Shown here piece by piece: positions 7,790 to 14,841 of a stretch of DNA of 15,747 bases. The notes below the pieces were generated by a model. It did not search any database, was not told where the DNA came from, and worked only from the letters and a program-made list of their open reading frames with translations. Where the stretch lies: NCBI GenBank assembly GCA_002308595.1, contig DBWH01000057.1, positions 23,339 to 39,085 on the forward strand, given 5' to 3'. This DNA is from Mageeibacillus sp. UBA1243 (GTDB lineage: Bacteria; Bacillota; Clostridia; UBA1212). Both the position numbers and the translations under genes were made by a program. Positions within the stretch are counted from its first letter, which is position 1. Each line of letters starts with the position of its first letter.

Positions 7790-9445
7790 ATGAAAAAAGG
7801 ATACGGGAAAGTTGTTGCCGCGGCCGTGGCGGTTATAATGAGTTTTACAATGCTTGCCGGGTGCTCGCAGAAGCAGCAGGGCTGGCGTGACGTACAAAAG
7901 GGGGTAACGGATGTGGTTAACGGTGAAGTATTAAATGCGGAATTTTGCGACAATTTTAAGGTTTCGAACGTGTTCTCGGACAACATGGTTCTCCAGAGAA
8001 ACGAGCATTTTCGCGTTTGGGGTTTTGCGGATGAGTCGCAGAACGGAAAGAAGGTTTGCGGCGAGTTTAAGGGCGTGACGTGCGAGGCTCTTGTCGAAAA
8101 CGGCGAGTGGGAGCTCACGTTCGGGGCAAGGCTCGATGCCGATCCGGTGGGCGCTGACCTCAGAATATACACCGACAAAAAAGAGGTTGTGTTTAAGAAT
8201 GTGCTCGTCGGCGATGTCTACATCGTATCGGGCCAGTCCAACGCGGAGTACCCGATGGGCATCCACTGGATGTTCCTTGAGGAGGGCGACGACCGCTGCC
8301 CGAAGGATTCAATCGACCCCGACATGCCTATCAGGCTCAACTACAAGGGCCAGAACTATGTGAACGGCGTCAAAGTCAGAGGCTCCGAAGAAGTCGCCAA
8401 GGACATCGACGACGGTCTCGGCGGCTGGACTCTTGCGACAGCGGCAAACCTTGACGGCTTCTCTGCCATTGGCTATCTCTTCGCGTACCACTTCGTGAAA
8501 CTGACCGACGGAAAGATTCCGGTCGGACTGATTGAACTTGACGGCAGCGGCCGCCCGCTTGGCTGTTTCGTGCCGAATGAGGTTGCCGAGAAGTACGGAA
8601 CCGACATTTTCAGCGAAGAAAAGGGCTACTACGTCACCGAGGGCATCAACGCCGAATGGGGACGGTTCATGTTCAACGAGTATTTCCACCCCTTCGCAAG
8701 GATGGCCATCAACGGCTTCATCTGGTACCAGGGAGAGAGCGATCTTCTTGAGGAGACCACAAAACGCTACGATGATGCCTTCGTCGGCATGATCGAGCAC
8801 ATGAGAAGCACGCACAACCTCGTCAACAGAGATTTCCCCGTGTACTTCATCGAGTTCCCCGCAATTTTCCTTCCCGATCCGAACTACACAGGCACGGACA
8901 ACTGGGCCTTCCTTGACGTAGGAAAGATCCGCGCCACAATGGGCAGCCTTGTCAACATGGGCGCCAACTTCTACCAGATTCAGTCCTCAGACCTCTGGAC
9001 CGACAAGACATACTGGAACAGTCTCCATCCGAACTGCAAATACGAGCAGGGCGAAAGAGCCGCAAGAATCGCGTGCGCCGTCAATAACTGCGCCGGCATC
9101 ACCCTCTCAGAAGCTTCCGGCCCAATTGTCGACAAGGTCACCTACTCCAAGGACCTCAAAAAAGCCACAATCAAGTTCAGAAACGTGGGCAGCGGCCTTA
9201 AAACTTCAGACGGCGGAACGACCGTGAAGGGCTTCACTGTGCTTGCAGGCTCCTTTGTGCTTGCACCCTCTTACAACGTCACCGCCAAGATCACCGCCAA
9301 GGACACCGTCACCGTCACCTGCGACATGCCTTTCGTAGGTGTTGCCTACAATGCAATCACAACGTGCGTGTTTGGCGATGAAATCAACCTTACAAACTCG
9401 TCGGGCGTGCCTGCAGGCGCCTTCCTTGACCATTTCAGCAAATAA
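7790..9445 (+). CDS. Lipoprotein esterase, sialate O-acetylesterase (SASA) family
   Basis: This 551-residue predicted lipoprotein has a lysine-rich N-terminus, a hydrophobic run and a lipobox ending at C25 (MLAGC), so it should be anchored outside the cell. After a beta-rich segment (NVFSDNMVLQRN, a hallmark of this family) comes GDVYIVSGQSN with nucleophile S150. IWYQGESD (E316) is the second SGNH-type block and SLHP (H413) carries the catalytic histidine. SASA enzymes remove O-acetyl groups from sialic acids or acetylated plant polysaccharides, which suits a gut commensal handling host or dietary glycans. The aspartate usually close before that histidine is not obvious: the neighbours are WNSL, with D405 eight residues away. 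ATG 7790 is preferred to GTG 7781 because GGTGA (7780-7784) is well spaced and it gives a clean signal peptide. The segment after about residue 440 is a separate strand-rich domain. Confidence 0.88.
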   Translation: MKKGYGKVVAAAVAVIMSFTMLAGCSQKQQGWRDVQKGVTDVVNGEVLNAEFCDNFKVSNVFSDNMVLQRNEHFRVWGFADESQNGKKVCGEFKGVTCEALVENGEWELTFGARLDADPVGADLRIYTDKKEVVFKNVLVGDVYIVSGQSNAEYPMGIHWMFLEEGDDRCPKDSIDPDMPIRLNYKGQNYVNGVKVRGSEEVAKDIDDGLGGWTLATAANLDGFSAIGYLFAYHFVKLTDGKIPVGLIELDGSGRPLGCFVPNEVAEKYGTDIFSEEKGYYVTEGINAEWGRFMFNEYFHPFARMAINGFIWYQGESDLLEETTKRYDDAFVGMIEHMRSTHNLVNRDFPVYFIEFPAIFLPDPNYTGTDNWAFLDVGKIRATMGSLVNMGANFYQIQSSDLWTDKTYWNSLHPNCKYEQGERAARIACAVNNCAGITLSEASGPIVDKVTYSKDLKKATIKFRNVGSGLKTSDGGTTVKGFTVLAGSFVLAPSYNVTAKITAKDTVTVTCDMPFVGVAYNAITTCVFGDEINLTNSSGVPAGAFLDHFSK

Positions 9446-9486
9446 GAACCTGCAGAGATTATACTTCAGACTCTATTATTCCGATT

Positions 9487-9663
9487 ATGGGTATAGCGGA
9501 TTATCATTTCGCAGTTCAGTTAAGTGATGGAACTTGGGCGGATAAACCTGGGTCAACGCCATCAAGGTGGAATAAGATAGATGGAACAGCAGAAAAGTGG
9601 ACCTTGGGGAGCATAATAGGGTATTACAATACACCATCAATTTATTTTGCGGTTAAGAGGTGA
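9487..9663 (+). pseudogene. C-terminal remnant of a DYHF-type hydrolase-like protein
   Basis: An open stretch of 58 codons from ATG 9487 to TGA 9661-9663 encodes DYHFAVQLSDGTWADKPG followed by a tail ending in TPSIYFAVKR. The secreted protein at 12167 contains the matching arrangement DYHFYIEHDDGYWSHKRG and a similar closing strand (YDCFVGYFKIK). Only the histidine half of the domain is present here: the cysteine-bearing N-terminal half and any signal peptide are missing, and there is no ribosome binding site. It is therefore a 3' gene fragment. In other gut Clostridia this domain is found at the ends of large secreted or Rhs-type proteins (recalled from general knowledge), which fits the Rhs-like scrap at 10291. 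Confidence 0.6.
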
Positions 9664-9667
9664 GAAA

Positions 9668-10282
9668 ATGAAAAAAATGAATCTTTTTGCACTGGTTATT
9701 GCCATTGCCCTTTTTTGCGGCTTGTTTATGATAGGCTGCAAAAAACAAGAACTGAAGGAGGGTGCGGCAATGAACAATGAATATCCGTTACACCAGATTG
9801 AGTCGTATAAGAAAAAAACAGAATCGAGCACTGTATCGATAGAACAGTTAAAAAGAGTTTTTCCTAAAACTGTTATTAGAGAAACACATCAAGGACAATA
9901 TGCTGTTATTCGGGTGAAAGGTGGGCTGAAGGCTTTTGCCTTTTTTGACACGGAAGGTTTGATGACATGTTTTATGATAAGGTCAAAGGATTTTATCTCA
10001 AAAGACATTTTTCTTGATTTAATAAAGGACAGTAAGACCATTGGCGAGATTATGGAGGTTGATAAGGACGCTATACTACTTCCGTTATCCGCAGTTGATG
10101 CAACGGCACATATTGTTTTGGACGGGTTGGTAATTATAAAGTATTCCAGAGCTTCGGGTGAGCCCGACAAGAGTGATTATGCAATTTCTGATGTCATATA
10201 TATAAGAAATGATGAAATACCGACATCGGAAGACCCTGTAATAAGAGATCTTATACCGTTTATCTTCAGTGAGGATAAATGA
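9668..10282 (+). CDS. Small predicted lipoprotein, hypothetical
   Basis: This 204-residue protein has a lipoprotein signal: basic start, a hydrophobic stretch from residue 5 to 22 and the lipobox FMIGC with C24. The mature part is mixed alpha/beta, with a segment around RVFPKTVIRETHQGQYAVIR and a later ILLPLSAVDATAHIVLDG; I do not recognise a family. ATG 9668 is selected because AGAGGTGAG lies just upstream; an in-frame TTG at 9647 would spoil the signal peptide. The ribosome binding site overlaps the stop of the DYHF remnant, so the lipoprotein gene was probably the immediate downstream partner of that lost gene. A membrane-anchored partner or immunity protein is a reasonable inference, paralleling the exported partners after 12167. 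Confidence 0.75.
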   Translation: MKKMNLFALVIAIALFCGLFMIGCKKQELKEGAAMNNEYPLHQIESYKKKTESSTVSIEQLKRVFPKTVIRETHQGQYAVIRVKGGLKAFAFFDTEGLMTCFMIRSKDFISKDIFLDLIKDSKTIGEIMEVDKDAILLPLSAVDATAHIVLDGLVIIKYSRASGEPDKSDYAISDVIYIRNDEIPTSEDPVIRDLIPFIFSEDK

Positions 10283-10290
10283 TGGGCTAG

Positions 10291-10365
10291 CCTCTGAGAT
10301 ACTACAACGGCGCATCATACGCAAAATATTACTTTGTAAAGAACGCCGAAGGTAATATACTTGAG
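10291..10365 (+). pseudogene. Short Rhs/YD-repeat-like remnant
   Basis: Just after a TAG at 10288 the frame reads LRYYNGASYAKYYFVKNAEG followed by NILEL. The YYFVKNAEGNI pattern resembles the YYYVKNAQGDI segment of Rhs/YD-repeat proteins from Bacillota. It has no start codon and runs in frame into the next gene, whose own start is at 10405. It is probably a leftover of a large polymorphic-toxin gene. The fragment is only about 25 residues, so the assignment is tentative. Confidence 0.45.
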
Positions 10366-10404
10366 TTGCGAAATACCGCCCTTTCAGGTGATTTGGAGGA
10401 TACT

Positions 10405-11271
10405 ATGCAACTATTTAACCATAACAACAAAGACAAATTGAAAGAGCTTTTACATTTGGGCAATGTTCATGATGCCCAACTTAAAAGTGTAAATTACAAC
10501 GTCAGTGAAGAAAGGTTGGAGCTCGAACTGCACAATCCGTTTACGGCCGAAGAAATAGTGGTTGTCTTTAAGAATATTGATATTATACTTGCAACTAACA
10601 GCAGATGGCCGACAGACCGGGATACGGCAATGGGACTGTATTTAGAAGAGAACTTCACACACCTTAACAATCTTCCTCAGAATAATTGCGAATACGACAA
10701 GGATTCTCTCTGTATGATGTTTGAGTTTTTCGGTGGTGAACTCCACATCGTGTCAAAAGAAGTATCTATTGAGATAACTCAACTGAGAAAAAAGGCATGC
10801 GGTCATATAACGCCCGCATACCTTTCACAGGGAGGCGACGAACAAATGGACGAATTAAGCAAAATCTACGAAATGCTTGATTGGAATAAACCCTGTGATG
10901 TTCAGTCTGAAGGAAGATTATTGGCGTCAAAAATGGAGGATTTAAACGTTCTGATACAGCCTGTTTGGGGTAAGACAGTCAATAAAAATGTCTGGGATAA
11001 TTGCAGCCTTGTTCTTTCTTCAAAAACAGATGAAGAACTGATTCCTTATATCCCGAAGTTACTGGAGTGGCTACAGGATATGAACTGGCCCGGGTCTGTT
11101 CATATTTATAAAAGGCTGCTGAGTTTCAAAGACAGAGAACTTTTGAAAAAGGCAATAAATGAATCGTTAGAAGAGGCTGAAAAACAGAATGACTCTATCT
11201 GGGGCTTTTACCTTAAGCAACTTTTGACAGTTTTTTTAGCTGAAGAGAACCGCCTGATTGATAAAGGGTGA
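10405..11271 (+). CDS. Two-domain protein with C-terminal DUF5071; probable fusion of two immunity-type genes
   Basis: The protein has 288 residues and no signal peptide or membrane segment. Residues 1-125 form a strand-rich domain (HDAQLKSVNYN, LELELHNPF, EEIVVVFKNIDI) of unknown family. Residues 148-288 contain a helical DUF5071-type domain, recognised by VWDNCSLVLSSKTDEELIPY and LLEWLQDMNWPG; such proteins are common beside polymorphic toxins as candidate immunity factors. The linker, residues 126-147, is encoded by DNA that looks intergenic: a 12-bp hairpin, then GGGAGG (10830-10835), then ATG 10846 (M148). A single C-to-T change at 10780 would recreate a TAA stop before the hairpin. Two genes have therefore probably merged, and the DUF5071 part may still be translated separately from 10846. 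ATG 10405 is chosen over an upstream in-frame TTG (10366) because GGAGGA lies at 10395-10400. Confidence 0.75.
   Translation: MQLFNHNNKDKLKELLHLGNVHDAQLKSVNYNVSEERLELELHNPFTAEEIVVVFKNIDIILATNSRWPTDRDTAMGLYLEENFTHLNNLPQNNCEYDKDSLCMMFEFFGGELHIVSKEVSIEITQLRKKACGHITPAYLSQGGDEQMDELSKIYEMLDWNKPCDVQSEGRLLASKMEDLNVLIQPVWGKTVNKNVWDNCSLVLSSKTDEELIPYIPKLLEWLQDMNWPGSVHIYKRLLSFKDRELLKKAINESLEEAEKQNDSIWGFYLKQLLTVFLAEENRLIDKG
10791..10825 (+). repeat. Intragenic hairpin, copy A of a stop-hairpin-RBS module
   Basis: AAAGGCATGCGG (10791-10802) pairs with CCGCATACCTTT (10814-10825) with one C-A mismatch and an 11-base loop. The shape is that of a bidirectional terminator-like intergenic hairpin, yet it lies in the reading frame of the gene at 10405. 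It resembles the hairpin at 11281-11315, sharing GGCATGCGGTC, a similar loop and a following GC-paired CCTTT. Confidence 0.6.
10830..10848 (+). promoter_or_regulatory. Internal ribosome binding site and start codon for the DUF5071 domain
   Basis: GGGAGG (10830-10835) precedes ATG 10846 by ten bases and sits just after the intragenic hairpin. The in-frame product would be a 141-residue stand-alone DUF5071 protein. This site argues that the domain was, or still is, an independent gene. Confidence 0.5.
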
Positions 11272-11280
11272 GAGGAAAAG

Positions 11281-11316
11281 AAGGGCATGCGGTCTTATTA
11301 CATCTGCATGCCCTTT
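11281..11316 (+). terminator. Intergenic hairpin after the DUF5071 gene, copy B of the module
   Basis: AAGGGCATGC (11281-11290) pairs perfectly with GCATGCCCTT (11306-11315) over a 15-base loop, followed by TTTGTG. It lies ten bases after the stop. The T-run is short, so termination is probably partial. GAGGAG and the next ATG follow directly, the same order as in copy A. Confidence 0.55.
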
Positions 11317-11335
11317 GTGAGGAGATTATTAAAGA

Positions 11336-11974
11336 ATGAAAATCTACAACATTAGCATAAAAAACGCCGGGTACGTTTACTGCAAGTCTTGTCATTATTC
11401 CGCTCATGATATTTTGTCCGAGAGTTATACTTTCTCAGAAGGTATAAACATGCTGATCGGTGAAATTGACTCCGGAAACTGGGCTATTAGCTACTTGCTG
11501 TCTATGTATCGACATCGCCCGAAGGATTTTGTCTTGTTTGAGCAACCCAAAGTTGCTGTAAACGACAAAATGATTTCCCTAAAGGAGTTCTCAAAGGCAT
11601 CTTGCTATATGGATAAAACAGATCCTTTGTTTTCCTCTACCAAATCTGTAAAAAAACAGATTAAACAAGGATTGGCTCACAGCAAATTGGACTATTCTTA
11701 CGATGATATAAAGAATTTATTTGAGTTAGACAGTCAACGAGTTGAGCGCTCCCTTAACAAGGTCGAAAATGAAGTTTTCAGGGCTATGGCAGCTATTGGG
11801 CTTTCCTATAACAAAGAGGTTTTTTGTTTTCCGTGGTTAAGCCATAAACTATTTGAATATTATCACGGGAACTTAACTATCTTACTGGAAATACTGGAAA
11901 AACTCGGAAAAATCGTTATTATCCCTGTTGGAATGCCGGCTACAGAGACAACTGAGAGTATGGAACAGCAGTAG
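11336..11974 (+). CDS. Catalytically degenerate ABC-ATPase-like protein
   Basis: This 212-residue soluble protein keeps the order and spacing of an ABC nucleotide-binding domain while lacking its catalytic residues. FSEGINMLIGEIDSGNWA aligns with the Walker A segment, but the Lys-Ser/Thr pair is N48-W49 (GEIDSGNW, 42-49). A segment around LFSSTKSVKKQIKQGL (99-113) matches the region after the Q-loop. SLNKVENEVFRAMAAIGLSY (139-158) sits where the LSGGE signature lies. EVFCFPWLS (161-169) replaces Walker B, with no Asp-Glu, and KIVIIPVG (192-199) stands where the H-loop should be. It should not hydrolyse ATP; a binding or scaffold role, for example immunity, is inference. There is no membrane partner gene. 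The ribosome binding site is GAGGAG, 11 bases upstream. Family naming is uncertain; the ABC resemblance is from motif order only. Confidence 0.65.
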   Translation: MKIYNISIKNAGYVYCKSCHYSAHDILSESYTFSEGINMLIGEIDSGNWAISYLLSMYRHRPKDFVLFEQPKVAVNDKMISLKEFSKASCYMDKTDPLFSSTKSVKKQIKQGLAHSKLDYSYDDIKNLFELDSQRVERSLNKVENEVFRAMAAIGLSYNKEVFCFPWLSHKLFEYYHGNLTILLEILEKLGKIVIIPVGMPATETTESMEQQ

Positions 11975-11989
11975 TAAGATTATATGCGG

Positions 11990-12017
11990 GGCGTGCCGCA
12001 CAACATGTGCGCACGCC
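11990..12017 (+). terminator. Strong hairpin after the ABC-like gene
   Basis: GGCGTGC plus GCACA pairs with TGTGC plus GCACGCC, giving a 12-bp stem with one bulged C and a three-base loop. It is followed by TCAAATAC rather than a T-run, so it is only a possible terminator. It separates the accessory block from the promoter at 12075. Confidence 0.45.
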
Positions 12018-12074
12018 TCAAATACAATCGTTGCATTAATCGTAAATTTCCCCTAAAAATACGATGGAACCCTG

Positions 12075-12103
12075 TTGACAAAGGTTGTTGCCCCAATTAT
12101 AAT
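12075..12103 (+). promoter_or_regulatory. Consensus sigma-A promoter for the exported-protein unit
   Basis: TTGACA (12075-12080) and TATAAT (12098-12103) both match consensus perfectly, with 17 bases between. Transcription should start near 12110, leaving a leader of about 57 bases containing a small AGAC/GTCT hairpin (about 12131-12143). I see no obvious operator. Such a strong core promoter suggests high constitutive expression unless a repressor acts. Confidence 0.85.
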
Positions 12104-12166
12104 ATTTTCGCAGTAACTGTTTTTGATTGAAGACTTTCGGTCTCCACTTATTGACGAGGTGTAAAA

Positions 12167-13864
12167 ATGAGACGATTATTTAGGAAGTTAATCGTTTTAT
12201 TGATACTGGTAACTATGGTTGCTCCGACTGCAATCAGAGTTCTCGTGTTTGCGGCTGCTTCCGTTGAGTCAAATCCGGAAAATGATGCTTCGGCTGTTAC
12301 TGACGTTCTCGAAAACAACAGGGACCAATCATACTATTCGAATACATTTTTCCTCCAAAATAAGGCCACCGGTCTGTTCCTTTCTCTCGCCAATGATTCC
12401 GACATTCTGTTGAATGCATACAATGGTTCCGATGAACAAAAATGGCAAATAGTCGAGAACCCGAATTCAACAGTTTCGCTGATCAACCTCTCGCAGAACA
12501 CTCCGGGATACGGAATCGATTGCTATGCGGTCGAAGCAGTTTCTTCTTCGGCAGTTGAACTGAATGTGCGTGCTGCTGCTTCAACTATTAATCCTGTTTA
12601 TCAATACGAACAGGGATTTTTCATGAGTACGACAGGCGGTTATACGACCTTTATGAATAGGGAGTACTTTTTCAGCTATCTTGCCGCTGATTCCGTGCTT
12701 CTTTCAACAGCGGTGCTTGGAGCAGACACAGATTTCGCCAAATGGTCGCTGATACCGTGCGGAAATCCGTATGTTCTTCCCGGCATATCCGACGGTTCAT
12801 TTTCTGTCAACAAATACAACACAACGGGGACTGACGGGCTTGTTTCAAAAATGAATTGTTATTCATATTCTCTCGGCATGTATTCAGACTCGTCAACCAA
12901 CACTCTGGACAGCAACTATTTAAAGCTGCAGCCCGGCTATATTTCAATGACACCTTTTGAGTACTCGTCTTTACTTCCGTATGTTCTGTACAACAGCGAA
13001 ATGAATCGAAAAGAATTGAGTGCTGAAGGAATAGAGTATTGGGCGAACTCGATTGTTGACTCTATCGGCGAAGATTTACATTGTTTTTACCGTGACGGAC
13101 AGCAGGCAAGCGACCGTATAGGACCGTCTTCGCTCAATGAAAAAATGAGCGGCCCATGGAAAAAGATAGCGTTAGTTCTTTCAACTACATGGAGTCCGGA
13201 GTTTCCCCTTCGCGTTGATTATCATTTCTATATAGAGCATGATGACGGATACTGGTCTCACAAACGGGGTCTCACTGATACTCAGATTGTTGATTCAAAC
13301 GGTCTGTTGATTCAAGATCCTCAGACTGCCGGCAGATCATACGGAGCCTTAAACTACGACTGTTTCGTAGGGTATTTCAAGATCAAAATGGATTCGGTTC
13401 CCAATTACATTTACGACAACAGCGATATATTCAGAAACGTTGACAACTACGGCGAGATTCCTGCAATGGCTTGCAACATAGGCACGATTTATCCCTCGTA
13501 TTCTTTCTCGGCTGAGGTTAAACCCGGAAAAATAGAACACGTTTCTGCTTTTGAAACTGTTTTTGCGGACGATGACCTGCCGGACTCCGGACCCGCGACG
13601 GATTTTTCATGGAGCGGGGATGCCGAATGGTTTGAATTTATGGTTTACACTTCCGCAACATATCACATATTCTCGGAGAGTGATGACGACCTCTTTGCTT
13701 CGCTTTACAGCGGCGATACACTCATAGCTACAGATAACGATTCGGGAAACAATGATGATTTTCTCTTGAGTGTTTATCTGACGCCGGGTGTATTGTACAG
13801 ACTGTGCGTAAGCGGTTATTCAGACGGAACAGGATATGGCGACTACGTGGTTTGTTTTTATTGA
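12167..13864 (+). CDS. Secreted multidomain protein with Cys/His hydrolase-like core
   Basis: This is a 565-residue exported protein. Residues 1-30 form a signal peptide (RRLFRKL, hydrophobic run, ending near VFAAA). Residues about 57-100 look like a ricin-type beta-trefoil repeat (FFLQNKATGLFLSL ... DEQKWQIV), which suggests carbohydrate binding. The core contains MNCYSYSLGMY (C231), DYHFY (H353) and IQDPQTAGR (D384). This Cys-His-Asp order is that of papain-like or NlpC-like hydrolases, though no family assignment is certain. From about 475 to the end, FSWSGDAEWFEFMVYTSATY and the Asp-rich strands that follow resemble a bacterial pre-peptidase C-terminal (PPC) domain. GAGGTG lies five bases before ATG. 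It leads a unit with two exported paralogs. A peptidase, amidase or secreted toxin role is inferred. The DYHF half is shared with the remnant at 9487. Confidence 0.75.
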   Translation: MRRLFRKLIVLLILVTMVAPTAIRVLVFAAASVESNPENDASAVTDVLENNRDQSYYSNTFFLQNKATGLFLSLANDSDILLNAYNGSDEQKWQIVENPNSTVSLINLSQNTPGYGIDCYAVEAVSSSAVELNVRAAASTINPVYQYEQGFFMSTTGGYTTFMNREYFFSYLAADSVLLSTAVLGADTDFAKWSLIPCGNPYVLPGISDGSFSVNKYNTTGTDGLVSKMNCYSYSLGMYSDSSTNTLDSNYLKLQPGYISMTPFEYSSLLPYVLYNSEMNRKELSAEGIEYWANSIVDSIGEDLHCFYRDGQQASDRIGPSSLNEKMSGPWKKIALVLSTTWSPEFPLRVDYHFYIEHDDGYWSHKRGLTDTQIVDSNGLLIQDPQTAGRSYGALNYDCFVGYFKIKMDSVPNYIYDNSDIFRNVDNYGEIPAMACNIGTIYPSYSFSAEVKPGKIEHVSAFETVFADDDLPDSGPATDFSWSGDAEWFEFMVYTSATYHIFSESDDDLFASLYSGDTLIATDNDSGNNDDFLLSVYLTPGVLYRLCVSGYSDGTGYGDYVVCFY

Positions 13865-13901
13865 CAAACACTGTTAAACGACCATCTTTTGTTCTCTGCT
13901 T

Positions 13902-14087
13902 TTAAGGAGGTCAACTATGAAAAAACGCATTATTATTACATTGGCGATTTTTGTCGCTGCCGCACTGATAGGCACCGCGGTGTTCTTCACGGTGAAAAAT
14001 GCAGCAGCTCAAAATGCATCAAATAAAACGGAGAAAAAAGAAAGTCAGCAGGTAAGGGAGGAAGAACATATCACTTCCGCAGTTGAG
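13902..14087 (+). repeat. Near-identical duplicated 5' segment, copy 1 (copy 2 at about 14657-14841)
   Basis: The segment covers the ribosome binding site and the first 57 codons of both tandem genes. The coding part (171 bases) differs at four positions, three of them silent. Similarity drops abruptly at the end of the charged linker and also upstream of the ribosome binding site. Confidence 0.85.
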
Positions 14088-14633
14088 TTCTTTGGCAGAC
14101 CGGATGTGTTCATCCCGCTTTCCGAAATTCCCGATAGTATCAGAAAGCAGGGCACCGATAAGATTGTTACATACAAAGGTCAGAAATACTACTTCGGAAC
14201 TGTCCCGGGATTTTCCATCGGCGCAATGCTTATACTTACGGAGGACCAATCCAGGGAACTGCTGACGGCTCCTGACATAGCGGAGATTAGCTTTTTTCAG
14301 TCGGAATGTCTCCCCTATATGGTAAAATGGAGGCGAGTTTACACTGATTATCACCCCGGAGACATCTATAGGAACATATATGAAATCAGGAGGATATTTT
14401 ACTATTTCTTCGATGACAGAACCGTTGTTGTAGCTAACGACCTGTTCGGAATCGGACCACTGAACGGAGACGGTGCGAGAATTGAGGTCATTGCCAACGG
14501 CAGCGATCCGGATTTTCTTATTCCCGAAGAGGGGGCGGAAAAAGCCGAACAGGGGACGTATTACGACTCATATTTTGAATATATCGTGAACCTGGAAAAC
14601 CGACGCGGGAGTTATCAAACAGATAATCCGTAA
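13917..14633 (+). CDS. Membrane-anchored or secreted hypothetical protein, tandem paralog 1
   Basis: This 238-residue protein begins with KKR and a hydrophobic helix at about residues 5-26, then a Lys/Glu/Gln-rich linker to residue 52. There is no lipobox cysteine, so it is either anchored by the helix or cleaved near NAAA. The outer domain contains IPLSEIPDSIRKQG, YKGQKYYFG and a strongly conserved block, AMLILTEDQSRELLTAPDI, then FFQSECLPYM and WRRVYT. I do not recognise the family. It starts 52 bases after the secreted hydrolase-like protein with a near-perfect AAGGAGGT site and no terminator between, so co-transcription is likely. It could be a surface partner or inhibitor of that enzyme. 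Its first 57 codons are nearly identical to those of the next gene. Confidence 0.75.
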   Translation: MKKRIIITLAIFVAAALIGTAVFFTVKNAAAQNASNKTEKKESQQVREEEHITSAVEFFGRPDVFIPLSEIPDSIRKQGTDKIVTYKGQKYYFGTVPGFSIGAMLILTEDQSRELLTAPDIAEISFFQSECLPYMVKWRRVYTDYHPGDIYRNIYEIRRIFYYFFDDRTVVVANDLFGIGPLNGDGARIEVIANGSDPDFLIPEEGAEKAEQGTYYDSYFEYIVNLENRRGSYQTDNP

Positions 14634-14656
14634 CCGGGGAGAATGTCCGAACGTTC

Positions 14657-14841
14657 AAAGGAGGTCTACTATGAAAAAACGCATTATTATTACATTGGCG
14701 ATTTTTGTCGCTGCCGCCCTGATAGGCACTGCGGTGTTCTTCACGGTGAAAAATGCAGCAGCTCAAAACGCATCAAATAAAACGGAGAAAAATGAAAGTC
14801 AGCAGGTAAGGGAGGAAGAACATATCACTTCCGCAGTTGAG
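14657..14841 (+). repeat. Near-identical duplicated 5' segment, copy 2
   Basis: This is the partner of the segment at 13902-14087. It starts at AAAGGAGGTC and ends just before codon 58, where the two genes switch to clearly different sequence. Confidence 0.85.

Noticed and set aside
10366..10404. TTG start for the DUF5071 gene
   Set aside because: These codons continue the Rhs-like remnant frame; GGAGGA at 10395-10400 points to ATG 10405.
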